Source: Callipepla californica brunnescens
Lineage: Eukaryota; Chordata; Aves; Galliformes; Odontophoridae
Length of the DNA: 64,000 nucleotides
Direction: 5' to 3'
NCBI GenBank assembly: GCA_023055505.1
Contig: JALIRH010000019.1
Location: 2,170,001-2,234,000, forward strand
The translations under genes and the position numbers were made by a program. Numbering within the stretch: the first letter of the stretch is position 1; each line of letters begins with the position of its first letter. The notes beneath the pieces are model-generated. The model saw only the letters and a list, made by a program, of their open reading frames with translations. It ran no database searches and was not told where the DNA came from. Positions 38,394-52,340 of the stretch are shown here, piece by piece.

Positions 38394-38505
38394 GGAAGCT
38401 GGGCGGTGCAGGAGGCTGGAACATAATGAAAATGGAACGCTAAGATGAGGAAGCACAAAGCCAGTGAGTTCCACTCAGCTACAGCGCACACAGTACAGCA
38501 CTGGC

Positions 38506-38749
38506 CAGGTGCAATGGTGAGCAGGTGTCAGGTGATTGCTGAGTGCATCAGTTCTACTTTTTCATGATCTTAATGCAGTCCTACACAGAGAACTTGTAGG
38601 CTATTTCTGGGAGCGAGGCTTTGCCTTTTAGCAGCACTTCTTTTGCAGCCACCGACTAACAAATGATTCTTCAGTGAGTGTGGGCTCAAGGACTTCATCT
38701 TCTCCAGGGTCACTCCTTATTTCTTTTTTAATCTGGATACCTACAGGTG
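38506..38749 (-). promoter_or_regulatory. DUSP29: E-box cluster upstream of DUSP29
   Basis: CAGGTG (CACCTG on the gene strand) occurs at 38506-38511, 38522-38527, 38529-38534 and 38744-38749, three of them within 29 bases and about 115-140 bp before the start codon. CACCTG is a preferred myogenic E-box, and DUSP29 is known as a muscle-enriched gene. The promoter role is inference. I see no clear TATA box. Confidence 0.4.
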
Positions 38750-41700
38750 CAGCCCTGCTGCAGGAGCCCAGGAAGGCAGATGGCATCCGCATATAATGTG
38801 TGGGGTGCCTTTAGGTCAAGAGGTTCTCAAGTAATTTTTGTTTCTAAGTTTTTGATAACGTGAAGAAAAATTTACAGAGAGTAAGTAGTGACTCCCACAG
38901 ATTCTTTGTGTGTTGGCCACTGCTGATGTTTGTGTCCTTTTCCAGACAAAAATCTGGCTATTTGTAGAGCATTCCTGCAAGCAGGAGGACCGTTTTTCAC
39001 TGACATCCCACATTCCCATTGGGTTTTATTCCTTGGTTTGGACTCTTCTGTGCCTGCACGTTCTGTTTCTCAGCAGAACTTGACAAATTTCTGTTTTTCA
39101 ACTCCAAAGCTAGGCAAGATTGTGCAGTCAGTTTTTATCTGGCTTATGTGCACCTTTGTTCAAAGACTGGCTTGCTTTCACTGGCAAGGGGATCTATCTT
39201 TCAGCCAAGCTTCCTAAAACATGATGATGTTTAGCTAAGTGGTCCTCTGAGATGCCTAAGGAGCTCTGAAGATTAATCCCTATCAGACTTGCCTTGCACT
39301 CACTTGGTCCTGTGTGCCTTCAAGCAATGTGAGGTCCGTTCCTGAGCCACCAGGAGCCATGCCCTAGGAAAGCCCTCCTTCTTTCAGACTGTGCTAACTC
39401 TGTATGCAGACTCAGTGAAGTAAGTAACGTTGGACCATCAGAATAATGCATTCCGACTTTGAGAGTGAAAGGACTGTTATCTAGAATGTGATAAGAAAGG
39501 ATCATTTCTTACTAGAAAAATAGTCTAGCTTGAGAGCCTTGATGCTGAGGGACTGACAGCATTTCTTCAGGGCTCCACAAAAGGGGAGGGAAGCAAACAA
39601 GGGGAAGAAGAGAAAGAAATGAGATTAGTAATTATGTTCAGTGTTTGTTATACCAGTAGCCCAGATTTCAGACCTCAAAATGGGACAGTTACACCTGCAA
39701 ACATTTGTTTTGTGCCTGTGTAACACCAATTCAGTCTGGAGGTTGGTTAACGCTCTGCAAGTTAGAGCTCTGCTGAGAAATGCTCGTCTCTGTGTCCTGG
39801 GAAGCCATATGCTCCCTGAATTTTATGTTCTTTATTCCTTGCCAGGGTTATCTGCTGCAGGGATTTTTAAATTGAATTAGAGCATAAGCATCGGCTGAAA
39901 TTCCTCTGATAAAATAAGTATTTCAGATCTGGCTCTAGACTAAGCGTAAAAGTAATGGAGTTTCATAGGAGGGGAGAGGGGAAAAGGAACTGTTATGCTA
40001 CTTGAGCTCTGGAATTAATTACCACAAAGCATTTGGTTGGGGAGGGCAGAAAGGTTTGCATCTCTCCAGGAACCAGTTATAACACCTCATTCTTACTGAC
40101 TGCTCTGTGTAGACCGAACGGAGCTGAGGGAAGTCTGCTCCCTAGGCCAGCCCTCTTAGACGAAAAAGAAATACACTGTTAGGATTTCTGGTGCTGTGGT
40201 GGATTTAAATGTGACCGCTGGCCTAACACAAGCCCTGGCAGCAAAGCCTTGGGTGCCTTTTGCAGGGCACTGGGTCCCAACAGGCGTTCAGTATTGTGGG
40301 TGGTTTCCAGGGCTGCCCGGAGCAGGTCCCAACCATGGGCTGTGCTCTGTGTGGGCTGGAAGGCCCCACCTGGTGCTGGGGACGTATCTGGTGTGAAAGC
40401 TCTTTGGTGTGAGGATGGCCTTCTGTTGTGTGAGGGACCCCTGGCTCTTTCCTCGCTGTGATGGTCCCCAACCATGTGCCAAGGACGCCTTGCTGGGACC
40501 AGGGCACCTTCTCAAACCAACACAATTGTTGGTTTGTCTCGTTTTGCAGGTTCTGCTTCTCAATCGTGTGTGCGAACATAATGCTGCACCACTGCTGCTC
40601 ACCAATCACGCTGTCGTGGACTTAAGTGTGAAATCAGAACAAGGATGATAAAAATTCAGTCATCTGCATTTTTATATCCCAATCTTTCTCTTCATAAATA
40701 GGACTGAAGTGCATGTTATCTAATGAATTTTATTTGTTAATCGTTTGGATGGTTAGAATATTTCTCCCCCTTAGGTTATATGTGCATAAGTGAAAATATT
40801 GTTAGTGATTTCACAAAATGGTAATTCAGAATAATGGAGAGTTAATCCTCTTTTCATTAGCGAGCCACTTCAGGACGTACACTGTGGCAAATTACACTGC
40901 ATTTTAAGTCGTTCTTGAGTGCTGTGCACTAGAAAAAAAAAAACATTAAACTATTTTTGCATTGATAGAAGTAATTGTGTGGCTAATTTGGATAAGCAGC
41001 ATCTATTAGGCACAGCAAAGGAATCTCTTCTTTATGCTCACTATCCACTCTACAGCTGCCAAATGGAATTGCTTAGTGCTTTTTACCTTATTTTATTTTT
41101 AACAAAACAAGGAGGGAGGAAAGAAAATCTGCCAGTCTGTCTGCTATTTAAGTCAGAGGGAACACAGTCTGGGAGCTGAAGAAGCGATAAAAAGCCATTA
41201 AAGGTTTCCTTTCAGTACCTTCTTCTTGGTCCTTTAAGCTACTCAGATTAAACTAATGTTTCCAGGAAAGCTCTGGGAAGTTGAAGGGGCTGTGTTCCAA
41301 ACCTGGGCAACTGAAGGAATGTTCCCTGCCACCCCGAAGCTGCAGGAAGGTTTTGGAGGCACCAGCCACAAGCAGTACGGGTTGGTAATCCCACAGACGG
41401 TGAAAGGGCTGAGGTTCATATTTAGATGTGCATGTCAGAGCTTCAGTGATAGTGTGTGCATTTCAAATGCTGGTTTTCCAGATGTGGTAGAAGTTTTTGA
41501 GTACTTTGAAACTGAAAGCCGTAAGTCATTATGTACATCACAAAATACTACATTTCTTAATATTTTTGGCTCTTTGTGCTGCACAAGCCTTAGCATTGTG
41601 TATAAAGATGCCAAATGGTTTGGCAAGATTTATGCCTGCTTGAGAGTTAAGATCCAAGTCAGCTGTAGAAATTAGAGCTGTAGAAGAGAAACAAAAAAAA

Positions 41701-44503
41701 AAAACAACAAAACAAAAAAAAAGAGATACAGAAAAAAGGACTGCTTTTGTCTTTGTCCTTTGCAAGAATCTATGCACCTTCTGCCCTTCTTTCCCCTCCT
41801 TGGCCCAAGAGGAGTTCTCAGCAACATAGCTGCTGTTGCCCCTAGCAAATGTAGCCTGGCTGCTAATTTGTGGCTGTGCCTGTGTGCCAGAGGCTGTTGA
41901 TTCCAGGTAAAACCAGAGCACAACGGTGGTGGTGGCACGCTGTAGAAACATCCAACTAAAGAGGCTAAACAAATAAGAGGTGGGAAGGAAAATGGGGGCA
42001 GATAATGATTTTCTTTGCTCTTTCTTTCAAAAGAAACAGCTGTTAGTTGCTCTGGAATGCCCAATATTGGCCACAGCTCTTCCTAGCCTTGCAGCCCACT
42101 TCAGCCCATACTTATATGGTAGAATAGTTTACATTCTTTACCATCCATGTTTCCTGCTCCTGGGAGCTCTCCCAGCCCATATGACACTGGTCACCTTTGC
42201 CTCTGGGGCTTTTTTTGATGCTGGCTTTATTAAAGCTAATTTGGTATACAGAAGCATACCAGCTTCAGTTTTGTACTCAGATGCTCTTTATCTAACAGAC
42301 CTTAACTAAAAGGTACTTCTTGCTGAATATACCATGCAATTGAAGCTCCAGCTGGCTTAGCTGGGAATGAAAGGTCATCAGCATCCTGAAAACACCTGAA
42401 GGATAGGATTTTTTTTGTTGCTATGAACATTAAACTTGGAAGATGAGCCATAAAGTGAGGAAAAAATCATTTTGTAATTATGGTTAAGAAATGCTTTCTG
42501 TGCACAAAGTGCTTGTTGTTGAAAAATGTTTGCCATTTCCTTTGATGTTGGGTGGAAAGCTAACATATTTGAATGTTTTTATTTATCAGGAGGAATTCAG
42601 CTTTGCTGAAATCAGGGGACTTTGCTGAATCTTCGAGGAGTCCAGCCTGACCTTTGGGTGTTCCCAGCAAGTTTCAAAATAATGCTTTCATTTTGATTTA
42701 CTTTTATTTTTCAGTTTAATAACCACCGCAAATAAGACTGTGTAACAAGAGGGAAGCAGCTGAGAGGAGGTAAGGATGGAGAATAACGCTTCTCTTACCC
42801 TTTCAAAAAGACATACAGAAGGCTTGAATCCAGTATACTAACCACTCTCCATATAAGTACTTTCTCAGTGTTAAAAGGAGACAAAAATGAGCTCTAATAA
42901 CTGAAGGTCTTTAAAAAGAGCAAGAGAGGGTCTATCAAGCAAGTTCTCAAATTCTTAAGAAAAGTTTATCTTTCCCTTCCAGCCAGCATACAAGCTACAT
43001 GCTTCCCTTCAGGACAAAAAAGTAGTTACCCTTTTTGAGTATGACTAAGCACAGGGCTGTTTTATGCACTGGAAAGTTCTTGCAGAAGTTAATGTGCATG
43101 CTGTCTGGAGTACAGTGTTTACACTCAGGAGGAATATAAACAGTGCTTTGGTTTCTATGTATTTCATGATCGAAGTGCATCATCTGAGCTCAGAGCTAGC
43201 AAGCTGCAGCAACAAAAGCTTGCTTTGTTGGATGATTTAACAAGAGAAATTTAAAAGTGGTACTCCCTGTTATGCCATCCCCATGACATTTTACACAGGC
43301 TCCAAATGCTAGCAACAGCCATGAAGAGCTGTGTGCTTTCCTGTGTAAACCTGGAGCTTGCTGTACCTCAGAGGAATGAGGTTTTGTACACCAAAGGTTC
43401 CTTGGATGTTTTTTTGTTTTCTAACGCTAGACCCAAAAAATATTAATTTTGCACAAATGTTTCTTGGAAGGAGGAGCAAGTCTTTAAAAAAAAATCTTTC
43501 TATAGAAAAAAAAAGCCCCAAAAGAATTAAGCTAAGTGCTGTACATGCAAAGCTAGAAATCCTTGGGTACGTGAAGTGTATTTAAGTGAAGAATTACATA
43601 ATCCCATGTTCCTGTTCCCATCCCAGTATTCACCAAAAGCCGTCATTCACTTCTGTTCCTTTATTTTACCCCTGCATTTTTATGCTTGAAGCATTCAAAG
43701 ACTGTAAAATAGTTCTTGCAATGCATTTGTCTTTAAATGATTTAGAATGAGAAGAATCATAACCTCTGTGCAGTTATTTCCCAAACCCCCCTGCTGTGAA
43801 TATTCAAAACTCACCAACTATTTCAATGAATTTCTAAGCCACTGATGACTTTCTGAAAACTTATTTTTGTTCTCGTTCTTTTTTGCCTGAACTGGTTAAT
43901 TTAAAACAGAGAAAGCTGAGATTTTCTTAAATATTTTTGGGGAGTGCCCAAAGACACTTAAAACACAGCATCATCTGAGAGAACTGTAATTGAATCGGAA
44001 AAGTTAGCTTCAACAGGAGGGTGGGGCAGTTATTGAAGAGAAAGAAAAATATTCTGGGATGGATGTCACAAAATGCTTGGAAAACTGCATTCTGATTCCT
44101 ATCTTTTAAAATTTCAGTTCTCCCACTAAGATAAGTCCAATTGTAGTACTCCATTTCCTATTTCCCATGAGTTTATCAAGTCATTTCTGTAACAAAGGCA
44201 CTTTATTTTTTTTAAATTTTTAAACCATAAATTTTGCTTTCTAAACCTTTTTGGTTCAGTAATACCTTTTTTTTCCCTCTGCAACAGTACTAGGCAGCTG
44301 CCTTGGAAGGGTTGCCAGTTCTCACTTCTCTCCCTGACTGACCAGAATAATCTATAAAAGGAAGCAAATGGGCTCAAGAAATACAGCAGAAAACAAGCAC
44401 TGGTCAGACTTACCTGTGTGCTTGGGCAGGTGCTCTAGGTGGCTGGGCTCTGTGGAGTGAGGCAGGGCGACAAAAGAAGTCTTACAAACTTTGAATCTGG
44501 AGT

Positions 44504-44513
44504 CTATTTTTAG
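44504..44513 (+). promoter_or_regulatory. MEF2-type motif CTATTTTTAG near two E-boxes
   Basis: A perfect match to the MEF2 consensus YTA(A/T)4TAR, with E-boxes CAGGTG at 44427-44432 and CACCTG at 44599-44604. The spacing is typical of muscle enhancers, and the site is 6.1 kb upstream of the DUSP29 start. Motif matches only. Confidence 0.25.
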
Positions 44514-47500
44514 AGTAGGATTTGCTGACTCTGACCTTGAGTGTTACCCACTCCAAAGGACGATCTTTACATCTGCTGGTAAAAGTATTCCCTGATGTCA
44601 CCTGAAACATTAAACCTGGCAATTTAGTTACCTAGCCTCAGTAAGACTGATAATGGGATGTCTGTGGGTTGGCTATAATAATGCAGGAACAATCCTTCTA
44701 ACTTCTTGACTAACTTCTTGTCAAGCCCAACGCCAAGTTTAGCACAGCAAATGTGTTGGGAGCATTTCCCTTCTGCTTCCTGCCACGCTGTGCGTGGGCA
44801 GTTTGGCTCTGGCACAGCAGTGGGGTGACCCCCACGTTGTGCAGAGATCTTCATACCCAGCTTCTGCACCTGCCCTTCCTGCTGCCTTGTTTTCCTCCAG
44901 CTGCTGCTCTCGGTATCAATACGATATCTGAAATGCTTTTTTCCACCTAGAAAGTGATGTGGAACTCTGGTGATGTGGCAGAACTTTGTAGAAAGACAGG
45001 TACACAGGTGGAAGGTGAACACAAAGCACTCCTATCAGCAGCCACAGGGAGACATCACCTCTGCTCAGGCTGTCCCCTGGGGTGAGAAGGTGTACTGGGA
45101 TGTGCCTTGCTGGGACCGGCTACATGATGGCTCGGTGCTCTGCCTCCAGCCTTGGCCTCGTGCCCTCTATGAGTTAGTTGTTGATAAATACATGTTGGGT
45201 CTCAACTCTTTTAAGAAAGAAGTGGCCTACTGTGCATGCCATTGCCTGTGCATAACCAAAGTTTCAGGATACCCCTGCATTTTGTGACATTTTTTTCCCC
45301 AGAAGTACCTTAAATCCCAAAGTAGGTGCCATTAAGTTTCAGAGGGACAATAGCTCCTGTCTCTCGGGGCTTTTTCAATGTGAGTTTGGCCACCTCTGTC
45401 CCCCCCCGTCTGTCAAAAGCTAAAAGTCCATTCCAGAAGGAGCAGGCCCAGGCTTGGTTGTGGCTGTGGCTAATACTGCAGTACAGATGTGAAGGAATAA
45501 CAAACAGTTCAGTTCAAGTTCTGGGCACTGGACCCGCTGCTGCTTTAATGCTAACAGCAGCACTCCAGCCAAGTTTCTGTATTACAGAGCGGCCAAGCTC
45601 CTCTGCTCCTCCCTGCCAATTATTCAGATAGTCACTCTTAAAATGCTGAGAGCTTAGACGATAGGATCCCGCTGTGCCTTCCGAGTTACCTCAGGAGGTT
45701 GTTGTGCAAATTAATTCTATACTGATAACAGCAAAACTTGGGTGGAAGAGGAGATACAGACCCTCTGTAACAGAAACTAACATGGGTTGCTTTATTTTTA
45801 TCCCTGTAGGCGACCCAGTATGGGGGAATATGGGTAAAGTGATATGGCACTGCAGGCAAGGAGAGACCGTGTGAGGTGCAGGTCCGAGTTCTGCATGGGG
45901 ATGGCAGTGGCTGCCTGCTTCCCTCCGGCTGTCGCCCACCAGGCTGTCTTTCTGATGTCAGGCCGATGGCATGGCAGTGTCCTGTGGTATTGTTTTTTTG
46001 GGCTGACATTTTGAGTGCCAGGAATATTAAGCTGAAACAGAAGTATTTGTTTGTCTGCCTGGCTGTCAAAACAATGCGAGCCCTTGTGCCCCCCTCTGTA
46101 GGGTCCTGAGAACGTGTAGAGAGGGATCATTCACCTCCTGGAAAAGTGTTCTATTCTGGGGAATGTTTGTGTGTGTTTCCATTAGTTTTGCTTTTGTTAG
46201 GTGAAAAATATTAGCTGCTGAGATGTTTTGAGAACAGCTGATGAGTTAAGATTGCTTTGAAGCCCAAACACTGGGGGAACGCGGCAGGCAGGCTCTTATT
46301 TTGAAAGAGGTAAGCACCTGCCCTCTGAGAAGTTGAAGAGTTGCCTTGGGCTCTTAGAAGCAGATGTTCGCCGTGTTATTGGTCAGTTCTGAAAATCTTT
46401 GCTAAGCTGATGGCCCTCTGAATGCCTGGTTTGCTCCCCTTCCTGCGGCCATCTGTGCTGGTGTGGCTCGGCTCTCACTTGTGCTTACCCACAGGTCCCA
46501 CTCCTCCGGCTCAACAAAGCAACTATCTGCATCGGTCAGCGTTGCCCTGGAGCAAAACTCTTTGTCCCTTTATTTATGTGTGCTCAAAAAGTATCATAGG
46601 ATCAACAAAGAAGAGTGCCAGTCACTGCTCAGATACATGACAAAAGGTAACCCTTAGCCTGGACGCTAATATTCTAGATAAAAGACAGAGACAAAAAGCA
46701 AAAAGGAGGACACCCAAGTGGAATGAGCACTACCTTGGCAGGAGGGAAGCCACAGACCGGCTTCATAGCTGGCGTGGAGATGGAGCTGTGGGAAGGATGA
46801 GAATTGAAGTCCCTTGAAGAGAGGAAAGGAGAGGGGGAGCACAAGCTACTTTTTAATTTATTATTATTATTTTTAATCTTAGGAGGGCTAAATTTCTTCC
46901 ACAAACACTGAAAAGGAGAAGGGGGAGAAATGATAGATTTCTGGCCAGACCACACTGGAGCTACAGTTGGAAAAATCCAACATTCTATTTTCTAAGGTTT
47001 GAAACCTAAACGCTAGTTGAAAGTAAAAGCTTTGAGTAAAGTTCTTCTTTAAAAGACTTCCCTCCCCCACTCCAACCTGGTGGACTGAAAGATTTCCTCT
47101 TTGCAACAAAATATGCTGTAATTTGAAAAAGCAAGGTTTTTAACAATTGCATGGGAAGAATAAGTGTATAATTATGAGATTGTCCTAATGGACATTTGCA
47201 GCTGTACTGCGATGCGAACAGCATGCAGAAACCATTATGTTTCCAGTTGTTTGGCAAAACTTAAGAAACTTTATATATATATATGTTTTAAAGTTAACTG
47301 TAAAGTAAATCCAGATGGTTCTCTCTTGCACAGATGAGCAGTCTTCAAACTAGAAGTATAGCTGTAGCCTAGCTATAACTTGTTTTGATTACTGCAGATA
47401 GAGAGAAATGTTTTAAATGACTGTGCACCCTCCTCACAAAATGCTGCGTGCCCTTGAATCTTGCTGAAGCCAACTGGTGTTTATGCAGCACTACATAAAA

Positions 47501-49440
47501 CTTGTCCAGCACCTTCCCTGCATGAGAACCTAGCTGAGCGCGGTGTTTACTCCCTCATTTTGCTGAGGTATGGCTGAAGGGCCCCTGCCAAGGGCTGGGG
47601 CTCCGCTGAGGCAGGTGTTACAGGACCATAAAACAAAGAGGGTTCATAACCCACTGCTTGAACTGAATTTGTTCTTTTTTTTCCTCATCTCCTAGTTAAA
47701 GATCAGCAGAAAGCAGTGGTGGTTTATTTTTGGCTGATGATGTATTCAGAGTTATATTTGAGTCTTTAATAATTGCTGTCTGTTGTGTTCATTGCTTTAT
47801 TTCAGCTAGATGTCGGTTTTGCTAGCTTCTATCAGCAGGGAGTCAAAATCATGTTGACTCAGGAGGCCATCCTGCAAATCAAATCAGAAGGGAAGACTTT
47901 GGTACACAGGGCAAGGATTTCAGTGTCTGAATGATTTGAGCCAACACATTAGGAGCATTTCTGAAACTCTGAGAAGAGGATGAACTGAAAGACCTATCAG
48001 AAATGATAGGCTTATGGTACATTACTATTTATGTTCTTTTTCTTCAGTCAATAAATGTGTTCTTGTAGATAATAGTTGATATTGTTTGTCCAAGTAGTAG
48101 AGCAGGTAGAAATATTGTTTATGAGTTTCTTAGGCAGTGCTATCAGGATAGTAACTTGGATTTGACCTACTAGGAATCAAATTTTTTGACTGGTGTGTTT
48201 TTTGCTGTGTCTCTGGCAGGACTGATAGTCCAGCAGTTATGATTCGGGTTTGTAAGACAATATTGGAGGCTGGAGGCACTACAAAGTCCCTGGGGGTCAG
48301 TAGGGAAGGATGCTGGTCCTGATCTAGGCTCATTGAGCTGGTAGGGAGGGCCTGGGGTAGGGGCCAAGAGCCTTGTTCTCTTCTCTGCTTTTTCTCTCAC
48401 TGTCAGCAGAAAAAAAAGTATTCTGGGTGATTGGTGTTTGAGTATAAGTCCCGAAGCCCCATAATGGGAAAATAAGGGATGAGGGCTTTCCTGTAATCTC
48501 CCCTTACTGCAGAATGCTGGGAACAGAAAGAGTCTGGGGCCCCAGACTACTTACTCCCTTACTTCTCAGTGCTAAGAGAAAGCCCTGTGAGAAGAGCACC
48601 TGCTAGAGAAGTCCTATGGAGAGAGAGTATTAACCAGTGACTAAGTTATGTGCAGTGCAGAGCATCCTGATGTGCTCCTGCAGTCCAAAAATCAGGCATC
48701 TCCAGTTGCCACTTAAAGAAAATGGCATTGCCAAAATTCCAAGTATTTTTTGTCTTTAACGTGCCAGAGTATTGCACGCGGGATTGCACTTGAATTCTCT
48801 TGATGATAGGCTGGAAAAGTGCCACTGGTTTTTTTTCTTCTCTGTATCCATGGGGGTAAGAAGTTTTTTTTTTTTCTTCTCCTCTCTATACTTAATTACA
48901 TATTGCTGCAGAGACATATTGCTGCAGAGATTCCAGGAGCATGTGGTACAATCTATTCCCTAAGTGTAGCATGTTTGAAAAATGAAACATGGATTCTTGG
49001 TATGTAACTCTGATCAGACAGCTTTGTCCAGACATGCTGAGAGTAGGTTTCAGGTCAGAGTAATCTCATGGTATATTCAGCGCCAAGTCTAGATTTAAAT
49101 GGAGCTGAGAGCCAGAAACTGGATTGATGCTTGCTGTCTTCTTGGTACAGGCTTCTGGCTTGCTGACATTGTGGATGGAGGAACTTGAGACCTGCCGTGC
49201 TGGTGCTATTGTTCTCGTGTCTGTGCTGCTGACCATGGTCAGTAACAAACACTTTAAAGGAAAGTATGTTAATTGTGTGCTCCCTGTTTCTGGGATGCAT
49301 TTTATGCCCCCTAGACAAGCTGTTTAATCTCTCTGCTCCTCAGATAAAGCTTGGCTGGAAGCCAGAAGCATGAAGTTTTATAGCTTTTCCAAAACTGTTT
49401 CTTTTCTTACAATGTAAATTATCTCTGGTGGTGGTTATCC

Positions 49441-49462
49441 TTTTTTTTTTTTTTTTTTTTTT
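49441..49462 (+). repeat. Poly-T tract (22 T)
   Basis: Uninterrupted run of 22 T. No attached retroelement body was recognised on either side. Confidence 0.95.
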
Positions 49463-52330
49463 ATGCAACTATCCAATATTCTCTTTAACTCTTCTGTTCT
49501 CTTTGCCTCCAAGTGTTGTGATAATGAGTTAAACAGACTAAATAATGAGAATAACTGCAATTTGTAACTTGAGCTGGTTTGAAGTATGTCCCCTTTTCAT
49601 ATTTTCTGAGCCAGCCTGGGGGAAGTTTGCCCGACCACTGGCTCAGGTGCAGTTGTTCTGAAGCACTTGAAACATCTGGTCCCATGGTACCGGTACCGCG
49701 TGGCTACAACCTACTAGAAGTAATCAAGCACACTTGGTGTTGTAAAAACCCCACAACAACAAAACAATGCCTCATAATCCACGGGAATGTTCCATACCAC
49801 CTCAGGGCAAGTGCCTTTTAATGGCTTTTTTACTCCGAGTTTGATCAGATTCCAGACTCTTTTAAGATGAGAGCACCATAAATGTTGGAAATGAGGTACT
49901 CTATTTCAGGGAAAATACAAAAGCCAGACTGCTAGTCCTGTGAAGTAGAAACAGAGTTGTTACACTATGAGAGATAGCAGGGCTGCCTTAATAGATGGCA
50001 TTCAAGTGCAGCTGTTTATGGGTCTTAACTGGTGTTGGCCCACAAAACACATACTTAGAAAGGAAATCGGGGAAAGCTAACACATGCCTGGGGGCTTTGA
50101 AGTTGTTATTATCAGCCACATACAAAAGAACGGGAGATCCTCTCTAGTCCAGCAAGTACTGAGAAATGAATGAGTTTGGCTGGCTCATACATCAAAGGTC
50201 TTCACTTGTAATTTGCTTAAGAGATTAGAAATGAAATATGAGGGAATTATTGAGGAAGAGCAAGCTGCTGGTTTTTTTTTCCCCTTGCAGCAGGAAAGAA
50301 CAATTGAGCATATACTCTGGCTGAAAGTGATTACCGAAAAGCTTTCTGACAACCTTGAGCAAAACAGCGGTTGCATCTTAGTTTCACTGACATCAAATAA
50401 GCATTTGGTTTACTGAGACCCGATTGGACCTGTCCGGTGCCAAGGAGCGTCTTTGAGGCACAAACAAACTTGATAAAGCTCTTCCTTTACAGAGCTACAA
50501 TCTCTAAAGCACTGCATTGCCAGACCATGAAATGTGCTCTGCATTTTAGCTACCAGAAATATTTTGCTTCAGAAGTAAATGAACAGAACCTAGTGACAAA
50601 CATTTGAAGCTTGCTACTGTTTCCCTTGCTGTCAGATGTGATTTTTGCTTTGGATGTTCAAGAGACTGAAACCACTAGGAGGGGAGGCAACGTTGTCTGG
50701 TGATTAAGCTGTGGTTGGACTGAGAGATATGAAGGCTTGACAACAGCTGTGATTTTTCTGGGACAAAACTGACTATGAATGCTTTTGAGGTGAAAGATTT
50801 CTAGTGAAGAGAGAAGTGGCTTCCTGAAACAGCTTATAGCAGGAACGTGGAGTGTGAGAAAACATTTGACTTTTCAGAGATTGAAGGGAAAAAAGGAATG
50901 AGATGAAATTTTTAATGGGATTCAGAGATATTGGCAGGGGTGTAGGTAAAGGAAGTCTTCCCGTTGTGCATCCCTTGCTGCTGCCAGGTCGGAGATTTTG
51001 TGGAATGACTTGGAGCTTCTGGATCGAGACGAGATACCTTAAATAAAATAGCCTGACCTTTTTTGGAACAGGCACAGGAGTGGATAGGTGTTAGTCTGCA
51101 ACCCTCATGACCTAAAATTGCAATCTGTGATTCTGTGAAATGGAGGATGCTGACTGCAGATAACTTCCATGATCATTTCTGACCTTTCTTTGATAGTGTA
51201 AAATTTGTAAAATTTGCTGACAGTATATCCAGTATGCGCTTTGCTGCCTTTTCTCCCCCTCAACACACAACCTGTTACTTAGTGTTCTTGGTCCATGTCA
51301 TCTCCTTTAGGTTGGGATTTAACCTGTCCTTTTATGCTCTGAATGGAGAGTGTTAAAATTTTCTGTCCGTAACTTCATTGTACACAGAGCAGAAGACCAT
51401 CAGTCCAGCTTAGTTATTGTTTTTATTTATGCACTGAGCATTGCTACTCTTAATTTTTATGCAGTGTTAAAATACTTTTGTGAGGCAAGCTTGGCTCTCC
51501 CACACCTTTCAACCCATCTGCATTACCGTGCCAGCAATGAGGATTTTTAGGAAGGCTGTTAGCATAATCCTCTGCTCCTCCACTGAGACTCCAGAGCACC
51601 TGCATTTCTCCAGGAACCCATTCAGCACACTCCATTCCAGCCATTGCAGATGCTGATTTCAGTATGAATTGTGGCCTCAATCTTATACATTTCACAATTC
51701 ATAGATTGCAGAGTGACAGCCAAGAGTTCTAGAAGAACATTCATGTTGAAGATCTCATGTGAGTGAAAATGAACTCAGAGTGACAGCAGTGACAGCAGAT
51801 CTGAGACAAATGCCCTGTGCTGGAGAGGAGCGTGCAGCGGGTGGAAGGAAACTCTCTGCTGCCAGGAGGGCAGTGGCAGGGGATGGCAGGAGAGGGCAGG
51901 AGGAACAGAAATGTGGGGTTGATGGACGGGTGATCACTGAGAGGGGCTGAGGAATCTTTCCGGGAAAAGAGGACTTGTGCTCAAGATGCAGAACTGGATT
52001 TTTTCAGGAATAAGGGCTGGAGTTGTTGTTTATTGCAACTATAGCTCATTTGCCATAATGTGCGTAAATAGCACATAAAATCACTGCTAAGCATATTTCT
52101 GAATTGTTTTGACTTTTCCAGTAATGTGAAAAAGTCTAGTTAGAGAGAGAAAGTGAGCTATGCTGCACACCACAGATAAGTCCAGCTTTACCTATTGACT
52201 TATCCCTTTAAAAAAAGGAGGGAGAGAAGAGATGGGGGGGAAACCAAAAGGAGGAAAGTCTTGAAAGTAGAATACATCAAATATTGTTTCCTTGGAAACA
52301 AAAAGGAAGGTTACATCACAGGGTTCAAGG

Positions 52331-52340
52331 CTATAAATAG
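52331..52340 (+). promoter_or_regulatory. MEF2-type motif CTATAAATAG
   Basis: Perfect YTA(A/T)4TAR match in the intergenic region; a near match (CTATAAATAC) lies at 52568-52577. It also resembles a TATA box. There is no evidence of a transcript. Confidence 0.2.

Noticed and set aside
38394..38474. Upstream in-frame ATG at 38474 as the DUSP29 start
   Set aside because: It adds 27 residues with no counterpart in the family and crosses a strong acceptor at 38416-38417. The ATG at 38393 gives the expected length.
45326..46130. Overlapping open frames on both strands in a GC-richer block
   Set aside because: Open frames on both strands at once are expected where TA-rich stop codons are rarer. 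No splice-bounded exon or known motif was seen.
51759..51950. Purine-rich 'ggcagg' repeats, considered as a minisatellite or switch-like repeat
   Set aside because: The units are irregular and few; ordinary low-complexity sequence.
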